Source: Earliella scabrosa (taxonomy: Eukaryota > Basidiomycota > Agaricomycetes > Polyporales > Polyporaceae). From it: a stretch of 64,000 nucleotides of DNA. The stretch is taken from the NCBI GenBank assembly GCA_022605405.1, contig JABYQQ010000003.1, positions 3,038,001 through 3,102,000 of the forward strand, in the 5' to 3' direction. Both the position numbers and the translations under genes were made by a program. Positions within the stretch are counted from its first letter, which is position 1. Every line of letters starts with the position of its first letter. Positions 34,621 through 47,927 of this stretch are shown one piece after another. The notes under the pieces were generated by a model, which did no database searches, was not told the origin of the DNA, and saw only the letters and a list, made by a program, of their open reading frames with translations.

Positions 34621-37600
34621 ATGTCGTCTCCTACTACCTTCACACACACATCCCGGTGGAAGCGAAGGACAAACGTCAGCAGAACGGTTAACGGTCTGGT
34701 TGTTATTTTGCATGTCTTGAAAGAGGGAACGGCGAACGCGTGCCCGCAAGTATCCGCAGTTGCAGGGTTACTGCTCATGGCATGCGATGCCATCAAGGTG
34801 CGGAGACCGACCTCTGCAGGCTGATTATACTACTACTTCAGACTTATTTGTGTATAGACGTCTTGTGATAACACAGAGGCACTGGAAGAACTGTGCTCCC
34901 AGCTGTCCGACCTTGAAACTGCACTGTATCCGATGCTATCTCGGGGACAGAACGAGGTGTCGCCGCCACTCGTCAGTCTACTTGACAAGTTTGAAAGGTA
35001 AGCTCATCAACACTCACCCTTCCGATATCTCAGTCACAGTCAACAGTCAAGCCCGGGCAATTCTAGAGGAAATCGAGAAGACGCAAGAGAAATCTCCAAT
35101 GAAGCGAGTACTGCAGGCCAAGGAGATCGCGAACAAGATTGCCGGATGCCTACAGAGTTTGTCGCACAGTGTGAGAATACTCCATGTAAGTGTCGCAAAT
35201 TCTACTCTGTACCTGTAGCTCACCAAGCATAGATTGGCATTGCTGCAGACATTCGTCGAATTGTCAACGTACGTCATGCCATTCCGCACCGATAGCCGGA
35301 GATCCTGAGTCGCTATTGTACAGGATGTCGACAGGAAGCTGGACGGTCTGTCTAGCCAAGTAGACACCGTGAGCTCACTGACTATGAGTTCCGGCTCCTT
35401 ACTTACTGATGGCTTTGACTCACTAGATACCGTCAACTCTGAACAGTAGTAAGCACCTTTCTCGGATTTCCATGAGAATTACTGACATACGTATCAACTT
35501 GGAAGCAATCCCCGGACTCTATCGAGTGGCGGAGGCCCGATTCGATCATTACAAGAGCGGTCATTCTACATGTACCGAGAACACACGCCAGGAAGCCCTG
35601 TCTACGATCTACCATTGGCTTCTTCCGGGTGATCCCAAGCTTCAGGCCCTTTCTCCCCCTCTCATGGAGACGAGCTCCGAGAAACCCGCATTCTGGATCA
35701 ACGGCGTTGCCGGATCAGGGAAGTCTACGATCGCGCAGACCACTGCTCAGTGGTCCATGGACAACGATATCCTTGCCGCGAGTTTCTTTTGCGCACGCGA
35801 CGGAAATCGGAGTAACGTGCAGCTCATCTTTCCCACTATCGCATACCAGCTCAGCGCTCACTCTCCCGAGTTTGCAGCGGCACTCGCTGCGGCCGTGAAG
35901 GCCGACGCAGACATCCACGTAGCGTACGCATCACACCAACTACGGAAGCTGATTGTAGAGCCACTCCTGGCGATGACAGAACCACTCACGAGATTTGTCG
36001 TCATCATCGACGCACTCGACGAGTGCAAGGACGATGCGGCCGTCTCCGTCATCCTCACCGCCCTCTCAGCGCACGTCGACGACCTCTCCCCGCTCAAATT
36101 CATCATCACGAGCCGTCCTGAGCACCATATCGTCTCTGGTTTTAATCTCAAGCCGCTGGCCATAACTACAGAGCAGCTTGTACTCACGAAGGTGCCTGAG
36201 GAGCTCACCAGGCGCGACATTGGGATCTATCTTCGCGTGAAGTTCGCTGCCGTTCGTCAGAGCCGAGGTCTCGACCCCGACTGGCCCACGGAGGAAGATA
36301 TCGAGGTTCTCGTTGAGCAGTCAAGAGGCCTATTCGTTTACGCTGCAACCGCGGCAAATTTCGTGTCCGGAGAGGATGTCGAGAGCCCCGTCGCTCAGCT
36401 CAAGATCCTGCTGTGGAAGACGGGTGACACTCCATCCCTCGGAGCTCCCTTTCCCGAAACTCCAGCGTCGCCCTTCGGGGCGCTCGATCGGCTGTATCTT
36501 CAAGTCCTGGAGTTCGCATTTCCGACGATGAGTCCGCTCAAGAAGAAGTTCCTAGGTGCTCTCGCGCTAGCTCCCGACCGGGTCTCCGTGAGGACAATCG
36601 CGATCATGTTTGAGGACCATGACCACATCACTCCTGGATTTTACTCTCGCCTTCAGTCTATCATCCTCCCATTCACTTCGCAGGACGAACCCCTTCGTCT
36701 CAGTCATCTATCCTTCGCCGACTTCGTAACAGCCGCTGGACGATGTACAAATGCGAAGTACCAAGTAAACCCCCACACACAGCATGCGGCCATGGCAAAA
36801 GGATGTCTCAAAATTCTGATCAATCAACTCCACTTCAACATCTGTAACGTCGACGATACCAGTCTCATGAACGAAGAAATTCCGGACCTAGAAGCACGAA
36901 TCTCTCAATACATCCCTCCCCATCTCCAATACGCCTGTCGCCACTGGGCATACCACTTGCACAATGCGGAGATCGACCCGGAGCTTCTTGATCTCGTCAC
37001 TCTTTTCGCTGAGCGCAGCTTGCTTCACTGGCTTTCTGCGCTGAGCATCCTGGGCTCGATGGATATCACAGTCGAAGCACTTCAGAATAGTCGTCATGCT
37101 CTTGAAGTGAGTGTCCCGATGTTTGAGGCACCTTAGGGCATGACTCATCTTCATCGCAGAACTCATCGTCTCAGCGACCGCAGAGAAACGTCTGCTGGTT
37201 GCTGTATGACTGCGAGAGGGCAGTGCGTCTTACGTACTCCGGAGTAGCGGCGTCATGGTCCGAAGTCTACCGATGCATCCTTACATTCACTCCCACCAAG
37301 ACCATCCTCAGGCAGACGTACACAACCCCCTCGCTTCCCTCTCTCAACCTTGATCATCTCTGCATCACATCAGGCGCATGGGAACACTGGCCCCGTGATA
37401 CTCTCGCTGTCGATACTCGACATCAGAAGGTAGACTCCATCGCGGTCTCTCCGGACAGCCAAGTTGTCGCGTATGGGGCGTACAACATGCTAGGTCTCTG
37501 CAGTACACACACCGGGGCACTACTGCACACAATGACAACCCACCATCCGGATTCGATATGGTGTGTGGTCGCGGTCTCTCCAGATGGACAGCGCATTCTC

Positions 37601-39598
37601 TCCTGCACAAGTCACAGAGACAGAGACTCACCGGGTCTTGTCGAGGAGTGGGACATTGCTACCGGGACATGCCTCAGCTCTTCTCGACATCTACATTCCA
37701 CCTATGTGGGCAACATCAAATACTCCCCGGACGGGCGTTATGCCGCAATATGCTCCTGGGATTTGAACGTCTCTATATGGGACACCGCTTCTCTAGCCGA
37801 GTCCGCCACCGTGATGACTGGACACGAGGGTTTCATACATCGAATAGCCTTCACGAGGGACGGTGAATGCCTCCTCTCTGCTGCAAGCGATGGCACAACG
37901 CGAGTCTGGGATGTCCACTCCAAGACGTGCCTTCATGTACTCAAGCACGAAACTGCCCTCTATACCGTCGCTGTCACGCATGATAACGCGCTCACTGCCT
38001 GCGGTGGGATCGGGATCATAACCATATGGGATACGCGTACCTGGTCGACTGTCCGCCACATCCGCACTCAGCCTACGTCCTGGATGGGACTTGACTTCTC
38101 CCCTGACGACACAAAGCTTGCTGCCGGCTCTGTCCACGGCTCAATCGAGATCTACAATCCTGCGACGGGTCACCTTCTTTCCAGTCTCGTCGGAAGCGGG
38201 TTTCGTTCCGGAATATGGGGCCTGCAGTTCTCGCCAAATGGCCAGTATATTGTCTCGTCTGGCGGGGATGCCCTCGTCCGCATCACGAACATGCAATCGG
38301 AACCGATCCCTGGCAAGGGTGACCCTATGTATCAAGATGGCTTGTCAAGACACACCGAGTGGATCGTTCGTCTCCTGACGCGGTTGTCTTGCACCTCGGA
38401 ACATACGAGAGCAGCGAAGCCACGTCCAGCACCACGAACGGTCTTGGTCCGTTCCCTTGGGTTCAGCTCCGACGGAACTCTTTTGGCCTGTGGAGGCGTA
38501 GGCATCGGTCTTGTTGCCATAGACCCTCTCGGTGGGAAGGAGCAAATGCGCCTCATCAATCCGGGGCCTGACAGCCCTGAGATCACATTTCTGAGGTGGT
38601 CGTGGACCGGACACCTTCTCATGGCGGGTATCCGTGTTGGCAAGGACTGCAAGATCTGTGTCTGGAAAGTCGACGCTACCCGTCACTCACATGTGCCCAA
38701 CCCCATCTTCGTAGCTTATCGTCGGAGCAACGAGGTGTGGACGGGATGCTTCACTCACGACGACCAATCTGTCGTGTGCGGAGACGTAAATGACATTCAC
38801 CTCTATGCTCTGGAATCTGATCAGCGCACCGGACCGTCAAGGACCATCTATCGAGGAAATGGCCGCGTCACAGCTATAGCCATTTCCTCCGACTCCACGC
38901 TGGTCCTTGCGGGCTCGCTTGATCGCTCCTCGCCGTCCTCCGTTCCGGATGCTCACCCTCCACCTTCCCGTACTCCCGTATATGCTGTAGACGACTACAA
39001 TGACGACCGTAGTGCAGCATCGGTATACCCCACGCTCCGACTCCTCCATTTCCAATCTGGCCAGGTTCTGTGGCTGGAGAACTGGGGCTCGACCATCTTT
39101 TCCGTCGCGTTCAGCTTCGACTCCACCCGCGCCTTGGCGGGACTGTTCGTCGACATACTTCTCCTGGACATCTCACCCTATCTTCGTCGACGTCCCTCTC
39201 ATCCCGACGACATGACTAACGCACCATCCCCCTCTCCACTCCTACAAGAAGTTGACTCTGGGGAGCACAATCTAGTCGAAGCTCTGTCCTTCTCCACAGA
39301 CGGTCACGCGGTCGTCTCCGGTACCTCCTTCACACCCCTCTCCACGGCGAACATGCCGCTCGATCACTCACCAGAGACATCTACAACGCCCGTATACATC
39401 GTCGAACATGGATGGGTGTGGTGTATCGTCAAGAACCGTCGTCGTCGCATCGGTTGGGTTCCCTCGGAGTACCGAGACGGACGGGACTCCTTCTACCTTC
39501 GCGTGAAGGGAGGAATGGCGATCCGGGGGAAGGAGATGGCATTCAGTCGGAAAGATGGTGGATTGACCTTGCTTCACGTTGTCGATCGTTCAGCATAG
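34621..39598 (+). CDS. NLR3: most divergent NACHT-WD40 paralog of the cluster
   Basis: Same domain order as NLR1 but more distant. Exons: 34621-34797, 34858-34997, 35047-35185, 35233-35268, 35324-35368, 35427-35448, 35506-37106, 37160-39598, about 1532 residues. It has one extra intron (35186-35232) inside the region that is a single exon 3 in the others. Its donor after the IGIAADIRRIVN stretch is a good GTACGT where the others have GTTGGT. Walker A GVAGSGKST is at about 253-261 and Walker B VVIIDALDEC at 351-360. The WD40 region has the same blade order and the WVW cap. Its 5' flank is unrelated to the other three, and its 3' flank is only faintly segment-A-like, so it likely split off earliest. 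No disabling change was seen. Confidence 0.88.
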
Positions 39599-40560
39599 CG
39601 TTCATGCATTTCTCTACTATGTTGACTGTTTCATAAGAATATCGAGTATCCGAATGCCTTGCATACGCGTACTCACTTGGTCTACGTACCCGCAACGATG
39701 TCCGCCGCGCACGTATTCCAACGGCGGGTGGAGCGTACCTTAAGGCTGCATGCGATTTGAAGGCCCTGCGATGGCTAGCCTATGGAGGTAGACGAGCTTA
39801 CTTGTATCAAAGTAGTGGTACATGTGCGCAATATCAGTACAGGAGAGCTCAATAGTCGAGGATGATACTCATCTGAAGAGTGAAGCATCGTATCCGACTA
39901 TACCCCTGCAGAGCATTCGACATTGGTGTACGAGTTCGCTCGCGTCCGTTGCAGTACCACCACGAGCCAATCGGCGTCTTCGGGGTCGATAGATCGCTAA
40001 CGTAGCGTTCAAGGCCCCGCAAGTGCGCGCAAAGTTCGAGCGCTCGCCTTTCTTGGGTTGAAGTTCTCTGCTCGCTACGGCTGACCGCTCGTACGGTCGC
40101 TCAGGCTGACCTCTTGAAGAATGAACAATGGCTATACCACCTCAACGATGACCTATACGTACATGTTGAAGGTGCGTGTGCCACACGAGTGCTGTCTCGC
40201 GGATCATGACAGAGCGATACACACCTCGTCCGACCTCTCATGTTCCCTCCCGCACTACCATCCCCGCCCGCACGCGTGGCACCCGAGCCGCCTCCAGCGT
40301 CCAGAGTCGTCATTGCTCGTTCGCTACGAACGCATCGTCCCGGCCACGCCACAACATAGTCCGGCTGTTCGCGCGCATGGGAGGGCCAAGATGGAACGTC
40401 GCAGGCATTCGAGATCGGTTGGTGACATCCCTTCAGGCGCGTGCAGCGAAGTCTCCGGCCTGTCCAGCAATTCGGTCCGAGTTGTCAGGTCGGCGACTGG
40501 CCTGCTACTACGTGGCGCGTCGTGAACGGTAGTTCGAAGTTCGGAGCTGGCCGGCGCGAG
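39599..40560 (+). pseudogene. Faint segment-A-like sequence 3' of NLR3
   Basis: Frames after NLR3 show weak parallels to segment A: LKNEQWLYHLNDDLYVHVE (about 40110-40170, followed by a GTGCGT donor-like site) in the place of CLEDERYAQEPCARVEEE, and RPHAWHPSRL (about 40265-40300) in the place of NPHAWLASNL. The order and position relative to the NLR agree, but identity is low and no terminal exon was found. A 223-codon open frame on the opposite strand (40995-40324) has no supporting motif. Confidence 0.25.
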
Positions 40561-42980
40561 TAGAACGGTACGCGCGACGCGCAAATGAGGTGCGATGTAC
40601 CACTCGACGAGGATAGCCGCGATTTGGACGAGCGGACTGCTACTGCGAGATCGAGGAATACCGAAGCGGCGATGGGAGACAACGATTCTCAAGTCGAACG
40701 CCTCGGTTGTTGAGTGGGGACTGGTGGGAGAAAGGCAGGAGGGCGCTGAGTATTGACGATGAAGTCGTCCAAGCGATGTCGGACGGTTGTTGTTGTCGAT
40801 ATACAAACACGTCTCCGGCCTCGAGAAGGATGGGTGAATTCGAGTGAAGATGAAAAGGACATCGCGCGCTGAGATGGGTGAAATGCGGCGAACAGTCGCC
40901 GTTGCGGTCGCGTCCTTGTTAAGAGGTCCTCGTCCTCCTGCGGAAGTCGCGGTCATGTCCTCCCCGCGCGGCACAGTACAGTGACCTGAAAGCATCTCAC
41001 AACGTCAAATCGGATGACACGATACTATCTCCCAGTATGTAGTGATGCGAGCTCGAGGTGCCTGAAGAGTCAACCGGCGTGTAGAGGCGTCAGGAAGAGG
41101 GAGAGTAGTAATTTATGAAGAGTCCGTGAAGTGTGCGACTTGCTTGCTTTGCCATCGACGACAAGTGCAGCAGTGCGCGGAGTAGCCTGCAGGAAGGGAG
41201 CCTAAAGGAGCACGTCGCGCTACTACTCGTAGGAACAGCAATATGGGGCGTACCATGGCTGGTCAACAACTCTTGACGGCCTCTTCAACGACGGATGGAT
41301 AGTTGGAATTGTATCCTGCGAACGCGTCTCGGGGCTAGGACCTGTGCAACTTGCCAGCCAGTTGACGTGGAACGAGTTGGAGGGACGAGGTGTGGGGCGC
41401 GCTGCCTAGGCAGTCAGCACCTTACTACGAAGGAGGGTGCCCTCGATCTGCGACGTAGGTTCTTTGTCGTTTGACACGCTTGCAAGCTGCACCTAACGAT
41501 GCTTCGACCGATGCATAGCGCTCGGCGTCGTGGCGCATAGTCCCATCGAATTGACCGCCTCTTGTAGCGGCTATGTGAACGACAGATGCATGGCGCGTAC
41601 TCTCGTGCTCCTGGGAGTGCGAGTACTCACCGAACATCATTGCTGTCCCATCCCTCGGCGGGGCCGGACGAACAGCCGAGTCCTCCATCCAATTGACAGT
41701 CCGATTCCCGACCCGTCATGGTGGCTGCATCCAAATGAGTGAGAGACACAAGTCACAGGATCATCCAAGACTAGAGAGGTCGTTGAGAGTGAAGCAATTG
41801 CGCTCGAGAAAGCAGACCAGGAAGAATCTGAAGTGTGCGGAATTCCAAAACATATGTAAGCGTCGTTATTGGGTTAGGGTCAGCGTGAGCGCGGAGAGCG
41901 CTGGACTCTGGAGAGCGTCGTTCGACGCAACATGCTCGCGAGCCGGACATATCACTGTCGATCCTCCGTCCACTGTCGTCGCCTTACTCTAGAATCCCGA
42001 TGCAGATCGCTACAGCACTCACCCCATCAATACACCGCCCACTCCTAGACTCCAGCTCGCTAGCTCATCGCGCAGTCATCAACACTCAACCTTCAACTCA
42101 CGGAGACGGCTGACCGCTCGCACCCTGGAGGTAGTAGACGAGCCTGAGGGCAGGAAAGAAGGTACGTCTAGCAACCTGTTCTCTACGGCTTTTAGTCTAA
42201 ACCCATACTTGCCCAGTCGCCTATTCTCGACCGTCACGACGCGACGCGTGCGGGTGTCCCGCGTGTCCTGCGCGCATATGCAGGCACAGCGTCCATCGGG
42301 ATGCACGAGAAAGCGATAATATAGCACAGGAGGAAACGCACCGTCCCGTGGCTGATGCCTAGGCCACTACCGTGACAGAAGACCGGACGGGACAAACGAC
42401 GTCCGGACAGGCCCAAGGTCTTCGTAACCTGAAGCTCTTCCCGGGCTGCGGTCGTCTCGAAGTTCATCCCTGCAGCACTCCCATCGACGCAGATCACTGA
42501 ACCCACCGGCCGAGAGTTGGAGGAGACGCGCGGGGGGTGGACAGAGATTGCAGCTTGGAAGAGCTGGAAGCGAGATGAGAAGTGGCCTGAGACGGTCCGC
42601 CATGAGGTGCGTTACAAAAGCTCCGGGGCACGCGACGTCGCTTATCGAGTGAACAAAGTAGCAGACGGATTGACGTCCAGGTCTCGAGCAGGACATGTTT
42701 GCGGACCTACTCATGTCGCATGGTCGGGCCAGTAACAATACTAGAAGGAGCAACTCGGACCACACCGGTGCTGCAGGCCTTCGACTCTGTCCCCTCTTCT
42801 CGCCTGGGGTATCTCACGGCCATACTTACCCTAACACGACTCGCCTTTCGGAAAGAAGTGCTGCGGTAGACAGCGTCTTAACAAGGTGCTCAGTCAACAA
42901 TCAGCGCCCATTCTCCCTCCCTTTCCCCCTCACCGTCACTCCCCGCGGTGTCCGACAACGCGTAGAATCGTGTCTGCGTC
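40561..42980. other. Intergenic region without a recognisable gene
   Basis: Only short frames on both strands, none with a known motif or paralog support. A minus-strand frame overlapping 40995-40324 is open for 223 codons and includes ISARDVLFIFTRIHPSF; it could be an exon of an unknown gene, but there is no second line of evidence. The last few hundred bases are probably the promoter of the gene at 42981. Confidence 0.3.
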
Positions 42981-45127
42981 ATGCGCAAACGCCCCCCGAT
43001 CCCGGTCACGGACGACGGTGCCAAGTACCTCACCGTCGTCCATCCATACCCTTCGCACCCCAACATGAAGTTGCCTGCCCATCGCAAGCTCTTTTCGCAG
43101 TGGGTCGTGGCTTGCATCGGAGATCCTTGCAACTTCCGCGCGTTCTACTATAGGCCGAGTGTAGGTTCATAGGCCCAGACTTCTCGGGTCAGTATGCGTG
43201 CTCACGGACATCACCTTCTTCCAGTCCCCAGGCAGTATCATACTGGCGATCGACGAATCCATGCCGGACTTTGGCAAGATCCTTGGTGCCCACAAGTGGT
43301 CGGCATTCCTCACGGATCCCGGCAGTGAAAGCGAACATGTATCCAAGGTATTCTACTCCACGTACAGATCCGACCAGGATGTCCGAGATGCAGGTAAGAA
43401 GCACTCGAAGCTCCTCGGCCGTATTCTGATCCTCGCTCACAGGCTGGAATCGTGTTGATGTGGAGGTTGATTGGATTGCGAAGCGGTGCGTCCGATCGCG
43501 CGACAGTGAGTACGCGAGTGCGTCTCACTCTCCTTTAGGTCTGCCAAGTTCGTCAGCCCTTACCCGGAGACGTCCAGGTGCGACATACCCAAGGGCATCG
43601 GGAACGTGATACAGCCCGAGCTCTGTCGACCTCTCCCCGTCGCGACCCATCCGCCGCCGCCGCCTCTCGAGCCTGCACCAGTTGGTGCGTATACGTTGAA
43701 GGGCGTGGTTCGTGATGTCCAGTAGTTGACGTGTTGAGCCAGTGGGGACGCCGGAATGGCAGGAGCAGAAGCGTCGCCGAGACGCTCCTCGCCCGGCCAG
43801 GGGTTATGTGGGAGGAATGCCACAGTCTCTCAACGGCACTTCTGCGCCAACCTCCACCCTATCTTCCCCCGGGCTCTCACCTTCACCTAGCCGCGCGGAC
43901 AAGGATGCCCTGTCCAGGGCTCATTTTGCGCAGTTTCTCTCCCCGTCGGAAGCACCGTCTGGTTCGAGCGCGTCAACCGGAAGCGGATCCGTCATCTCAA
44001 CAACGCGCGAACCCACCGCGCATATCCTCGTTGTCGGAGACAACATCGAGGACGACCTGATGGCGCTCACCTTGGGGGGTGATGAAGAGTTTGGAGAGGA
44101 CGGCACGTACTTCAGCCTTGCTGATAACACAGCCGCCGCAGATGCTCCCCCTTCATTCCCGCTTTGCGACTCGCCACAGCTCGAATACGCTGCCCCCAAT
44201 GGCCCGGGCGTGCATGCAGAGGAACGACTCTGGAGCGACGACGAGCCGCAAGACGCCCCCTTGTCCGAGTCGTCTGACGAAGACGACGATCGAGCTCTCA
44301 TCAAGGCTGCCGAGCAAGACCCCAACCTGTGCCGCGTCCACAACGTCGTGTGCAGCCATGGCATCTGCAGGGAGCACGGAGCAAAGGAGCGCGACCAGAA
44401 GCGCAGGAAGCGCAGGGAAGAACACAGGCAGGAGCGCGAGGAGGCGCTCGCGAAGCGCAACAAGAGGAGGGGCAAGATGAAGAGCTCGTCCTCCTCCACG
44501 GTCCCTCCCTCCCTTTCCTCCAACGGTGGAAGCACACCCGAGACAGCCCGCTCCCCTCCTGCGCACCTCCGATCCAGCGCGGCTGCACCAACCTCCGCCG
44601 GGATCCTGCGCGAGCGGCCGGCGCATCTCCGACGGGGCGCGTCTTCCAACCCCACGTCGTCGCCCGTCTCCCTCGACGGTTGCATCACGTCCACGCCCGG
44701 CCAGCCGCAGGACGCAGACGACGCGGACCCGCGCTCCGAGGCGAGCTCTGGCGTCCTGGGCGCAGCGTTCGCAGAGTTGGGCGGCGCACACGTCCACTCA
44801 AGCACAACTCGGGCGACTGCCATCGTCAGCACGAACGTTGCGTCCGCACCGATTGCGCAGTCGAGCGCGCGTCACGCTGACGGCAAGGGTGCGAACGGCG
44901 AGGGCAACATAGACGGTCAGAACGCGCAGTTGGTCGCAGGCGGGTCGTCGACGGGCTACTGTTTGGGCGCGTTGGACGGGCCGTGGGGGAGCACAGATGC
45001 AGTGCGCCAGGCGGGAAAGGGTAAGGGCGCGCGGGCGAAGACAAAGATGGGGGCGGACGAGATCGACGAGCGGTCTGTCGCTCCGAGCTCGGCGTCGTGG
45101 GGCAATATCTCTGCGGGGACCTGGTGA
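42981..45127 (+). CDS. Five-exon gene, basidiomycete-type protein of unknown function
   Basis: Exons: 42981-43160, 43225-43393, 43443-43485, 43539-43684, 43743-45127, about 640 residues. All joins use GT..AG ends and keep frame: AGT|TCC, phase 1, phase 2 giving WIAKR|SAKFVSPYPE, then phase 1. The N-terminal 210 residues form a compact conserved-looking domain (LTVVHPYPSHPNMKLPAHRK, QWVVACIGDPCNFRAFYYR, WNRVDVEVDWIAK). The rest is Ser/Pro-rich and probably disordered. A Cys/His patch (LCRVHNVVCSHGICREHG, about residues 373-390) is followed by a long Lys/Arg/Glu helix with nuclear-localisation character. A nuclear role is possible but only inferred. Codon use is strongly GC3-biased, as in a real expressed gene. 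It shows no relation to the NLR units. Confidence 0.72.
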
Positions 45128-45466
45128 GGATTGATGAGAGGCGGGTGAAGCATCGTGTCTGTTCGTCCTTTGACTGTGTGTCCGCAGTGCGTTGGATGAG
45201 TGGCTCTGGATGATGGTGATCACGCTCTACCTGTAGTTCTGCATGTCTTTGGTCGGTTAGCGTCGTGGCTACTTTGTACTTTGTCCGCATTGTGGTGTAT
45301 AGAGTTTTGTGTTGCACAATCCCTTCTGTATCTTAACCCGCCTGGCATGCGCGTACGGACCCTATCTATATTTGGCATTTGCACCTGGCAATGGACGAGG
45401 GAGGTCACCTCCGAAGTACCGTATGAGTAGGCTAGTAATTGCTCACCGACCAGTGACGTACGGAAA
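45128..45466. other. Convergent intergenic region
   Basis: Lies between the stop of the 42981 gene and the 3' end of the minus-strand gene at 46054-45467. AT content rises, as expected for 3' UTRs. No gene is seen. Confidence 0.5.
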
Positions 45467-46054
45467 TCACGTCGACTTCGCATGGGTCAAGATGTTGACA
45501 ATGACGTCCTTCACCTTCGCAAAACCTTCGTCCGACATTACATCCAGATCCCACTCTCCAGCGAGAAAGTCCGGCAAGAGGACGCGCGTCGAGGGCTCGG
45601 GGCGCGGGATGGCGGGTGGGCTCACGTCGTACGATGCGGTGTCCCCACAGTAGATGCGCATGGACGTCCCGAGGAGGCTAAGGCCCCACAGACGAGGCAT
45701 AGGGCACTCGTCCAGGATCAATGCGTAGCGATCGCGCATCTGCTTGTCCGCACGGTAGCGTAGTTCTGCCTTGCGAGCCCAGGCGTCGTCCTTGGCTTCG
45801 ACGATCAGGACCGGATGGCCATCCTTGTCGCATACGACAAAGGAAACGAAAAAGTCGACGGCGTCGCTCCTGTCGTCCCTGAGACGGCTTTGCGGGGCGA
45901 CGTAAAAGTTGAATGTCTCTCCGAAGCGCTAGTAGTTGAGGAGCTTGTCGTACGGGCCGTAGTAGCGATTTTCGAACGGCGCGCGTTTGCTCCGGGCGTG
46001 TTCGAAGATAGTGCGCAGGCCGGCCGGCCAGGTGTTCGCTTGGTCGAGTGGCAT
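45467..46054 (-). pseudogene. Small basidiomycete gene with one in-frame stop
   Basis: From ATG at 46054 the minus-strand frame reads continuously to a stop at 45469-45467 (195 codons) except for a TAG at codon 42 (45931-45929). Around the stop the protein resembles a family common in agaricomycetes: NRYYGPYDKLLNY before it, and NFYVAPQSRLRDDRSDAVDFF, IVEAKDDAW, RDRYALILDECPMPRLWG and SLLGTSMRIYCGD after it. The family is recalled by pattern, and its function is unknown to me; the charged VEAKDD stretch is reminiscent of nuclease-like folds, but this is speculation. The position would normally hold a tyrosine codon (TAC), so one base change explains the stop. It could be a true null allele, a sequencing error, or a gene translated from the downstream part only. 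Confidence 0.6.
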
Positions 46055-46209
46055 AGTGGCTCACAGCGATAGAAACTCGAAACGAGTGTATAAGGGTGGA
46101 ACAGCACTTAGGAGTGACTTAGGAGAGTCGAGACGGCCAACCCTAACCCATTGACACTAGCGCTTAACGATCCATCCTTGCCGAGCTTTGCCGGAGTCGT
46201 CTCCGAACC

Positions 46210-46234
46210 TCCCTCCCTCTCTCTCTCTCTCTCT
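46210..46234. repeat. CT microsatellite
   Basis: A run of CCCTCC followed by about nine CT dinucleotides. Simple repeat, no other role seen. Confidence 0.8.
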
Positions 46235-47927
46235 TGCTGGTCCGTCCTTGCTGTTTGCACAGAAACCTCACTAGCCACCTTGCGGCTACCTGTGTCCTCG
46301 CCGATAACATCGTCGCGTGTCTCTCTGGCGACATATTCTTGCGTATAGTCTCTTCATTCCGACCCCATATCCGCCAACACTCCTTGTCAACTCAACGGAA
46401 GCTGGTAGGGGAATGTGCTTCGAGGACAGTGTACGGTTCTGCGGGACTGCAAAGTTGCGGAGGACGTAGAGGGGCGCATGAAGCTGAAGCTGGAAGGTGA
46501 GTACCATTCCCGACCCTCGTCCTCCCATCAACCTCTCCATGCCCTCTCTTCGAATCCTTGAATCAGAATAACGGACGTATCGTCGCAACATCTCAACAGC
46601 TGCTCCTCCGTTCTGACCGCAGCGCGTCACTCTTACAATTTCCATGCTGTTGTCTTAATTCATGTCATTAGCATGCATCCACACCGCCCTCCCCCGCACC
46701 CCCTTCTTGGCGTCTCCCTTTCTGTTCGTGTCATCCAGTTCACGCATGACGCTGACCTCGTATGTAGCCCGGAACGCTAATCGAGCGACACCGCGCCCCC
46801 TACCGATATCCTCCAGCGTCCGCTCGGCGCTGAGTAGCACTCGAAGCCACGGCAGGCGATATTCTTCGACCCCCCGATACCGAGCCTCGTCATGCCCCAC
46901 CAAGTCATCCACAAATGCGAAGATAGCGCTCCGCGCAATGCTTGTGCGTGCGCAGATTTGCTGCCGCACCGTATGGTCCCGCCATGCTCTAGAGAATGCG
47001 GAGGTCGAGCAATCATCTCAGTGCTCACAACGGTCAGTACTTCGTACTCAGGATCCACCCACTATCACCATCTGCCTTGTCGTGACATCGAGACCGCTCT
47101 GACTTCCTATGCAGCGATCGAATAACATCCATCTCCTCTCGGCATTGCAATCAAGAGTCGACGTGCCACCGACGGATGCGCTCCACGTCCGCCGTGAACA
47201 CCACAAGGTCCTGACACGACAGCCATACAGAGCTCTGTCATGCCGAGCGAGATCTTCCACGACAATGGTCATCTGTGGAAGTCTCATGGTCGCGGTTGCT
47301 CTCAGCCCACAGTGGTGCGACGCGGTAGCGGCGAGGCCGGCGCGCAATAACCCAGGGATACACACAGGCGCGTCAAGCGCAGTTCTTCGCCTCAGGCTCC
47401 CGTCTCCCTGCACACTGGCCCCATCAAGCTTCAAGGCTCGCTCACTCCCTGGCAGCTCCTTCGCTCCTCGTCTGCGCTTGAGGATCTCTGTGACTCGCAT
47501 CTGTGTCTCGCGTCTGTTGCTTAATCCGGCTCATCCTCATACAACGCGACGGACCGAGAGTCGGACTCTCAAACGGAGCTTGCGGTCGAGGGAGGGATGA
47601 CTTGATGTCGGTCTTTCCGTACTACAGGAAGTGGTGAACGTATGTATCAGTCTGCTTTCGTCCCCAGGAGTACGAAAGTGGATCTGACACACGCTATAGC
47701 GTCTGCTGTTCATAGAGCTCCAAGAGGCGCGCTCGTTGGTCGTTCGTCACAGCCCACAATGCTGTGGATCGGTGAACGATCCGATACGCGCAGCCAGGTC
47801 CTAGCTCCCAGGACCTCACAGGACGCCGCTCGGAAGATACAAGTTCAAGTATCTGTTCCTCGTCTAAAGGACGACCGACCGCTTTGGCTGTCTGCTGGAC
47901 GCCCTATGGCGCCAGCGGTCGCGCGTT

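Noticed and set aside
40324..40995. 223-codon minus-strand frame
   Set aside because: No recognised domain or paralog support, and it overlaps the faint segment A similarity on the plus strand; kept only as a remark.
43921..44832. 303-codon open frame on the minus strand
   Set aside because: It is the antisense shadow of the last exon of the 42981-45127 gene; Ser/Arg/Cys-rich with no domain.
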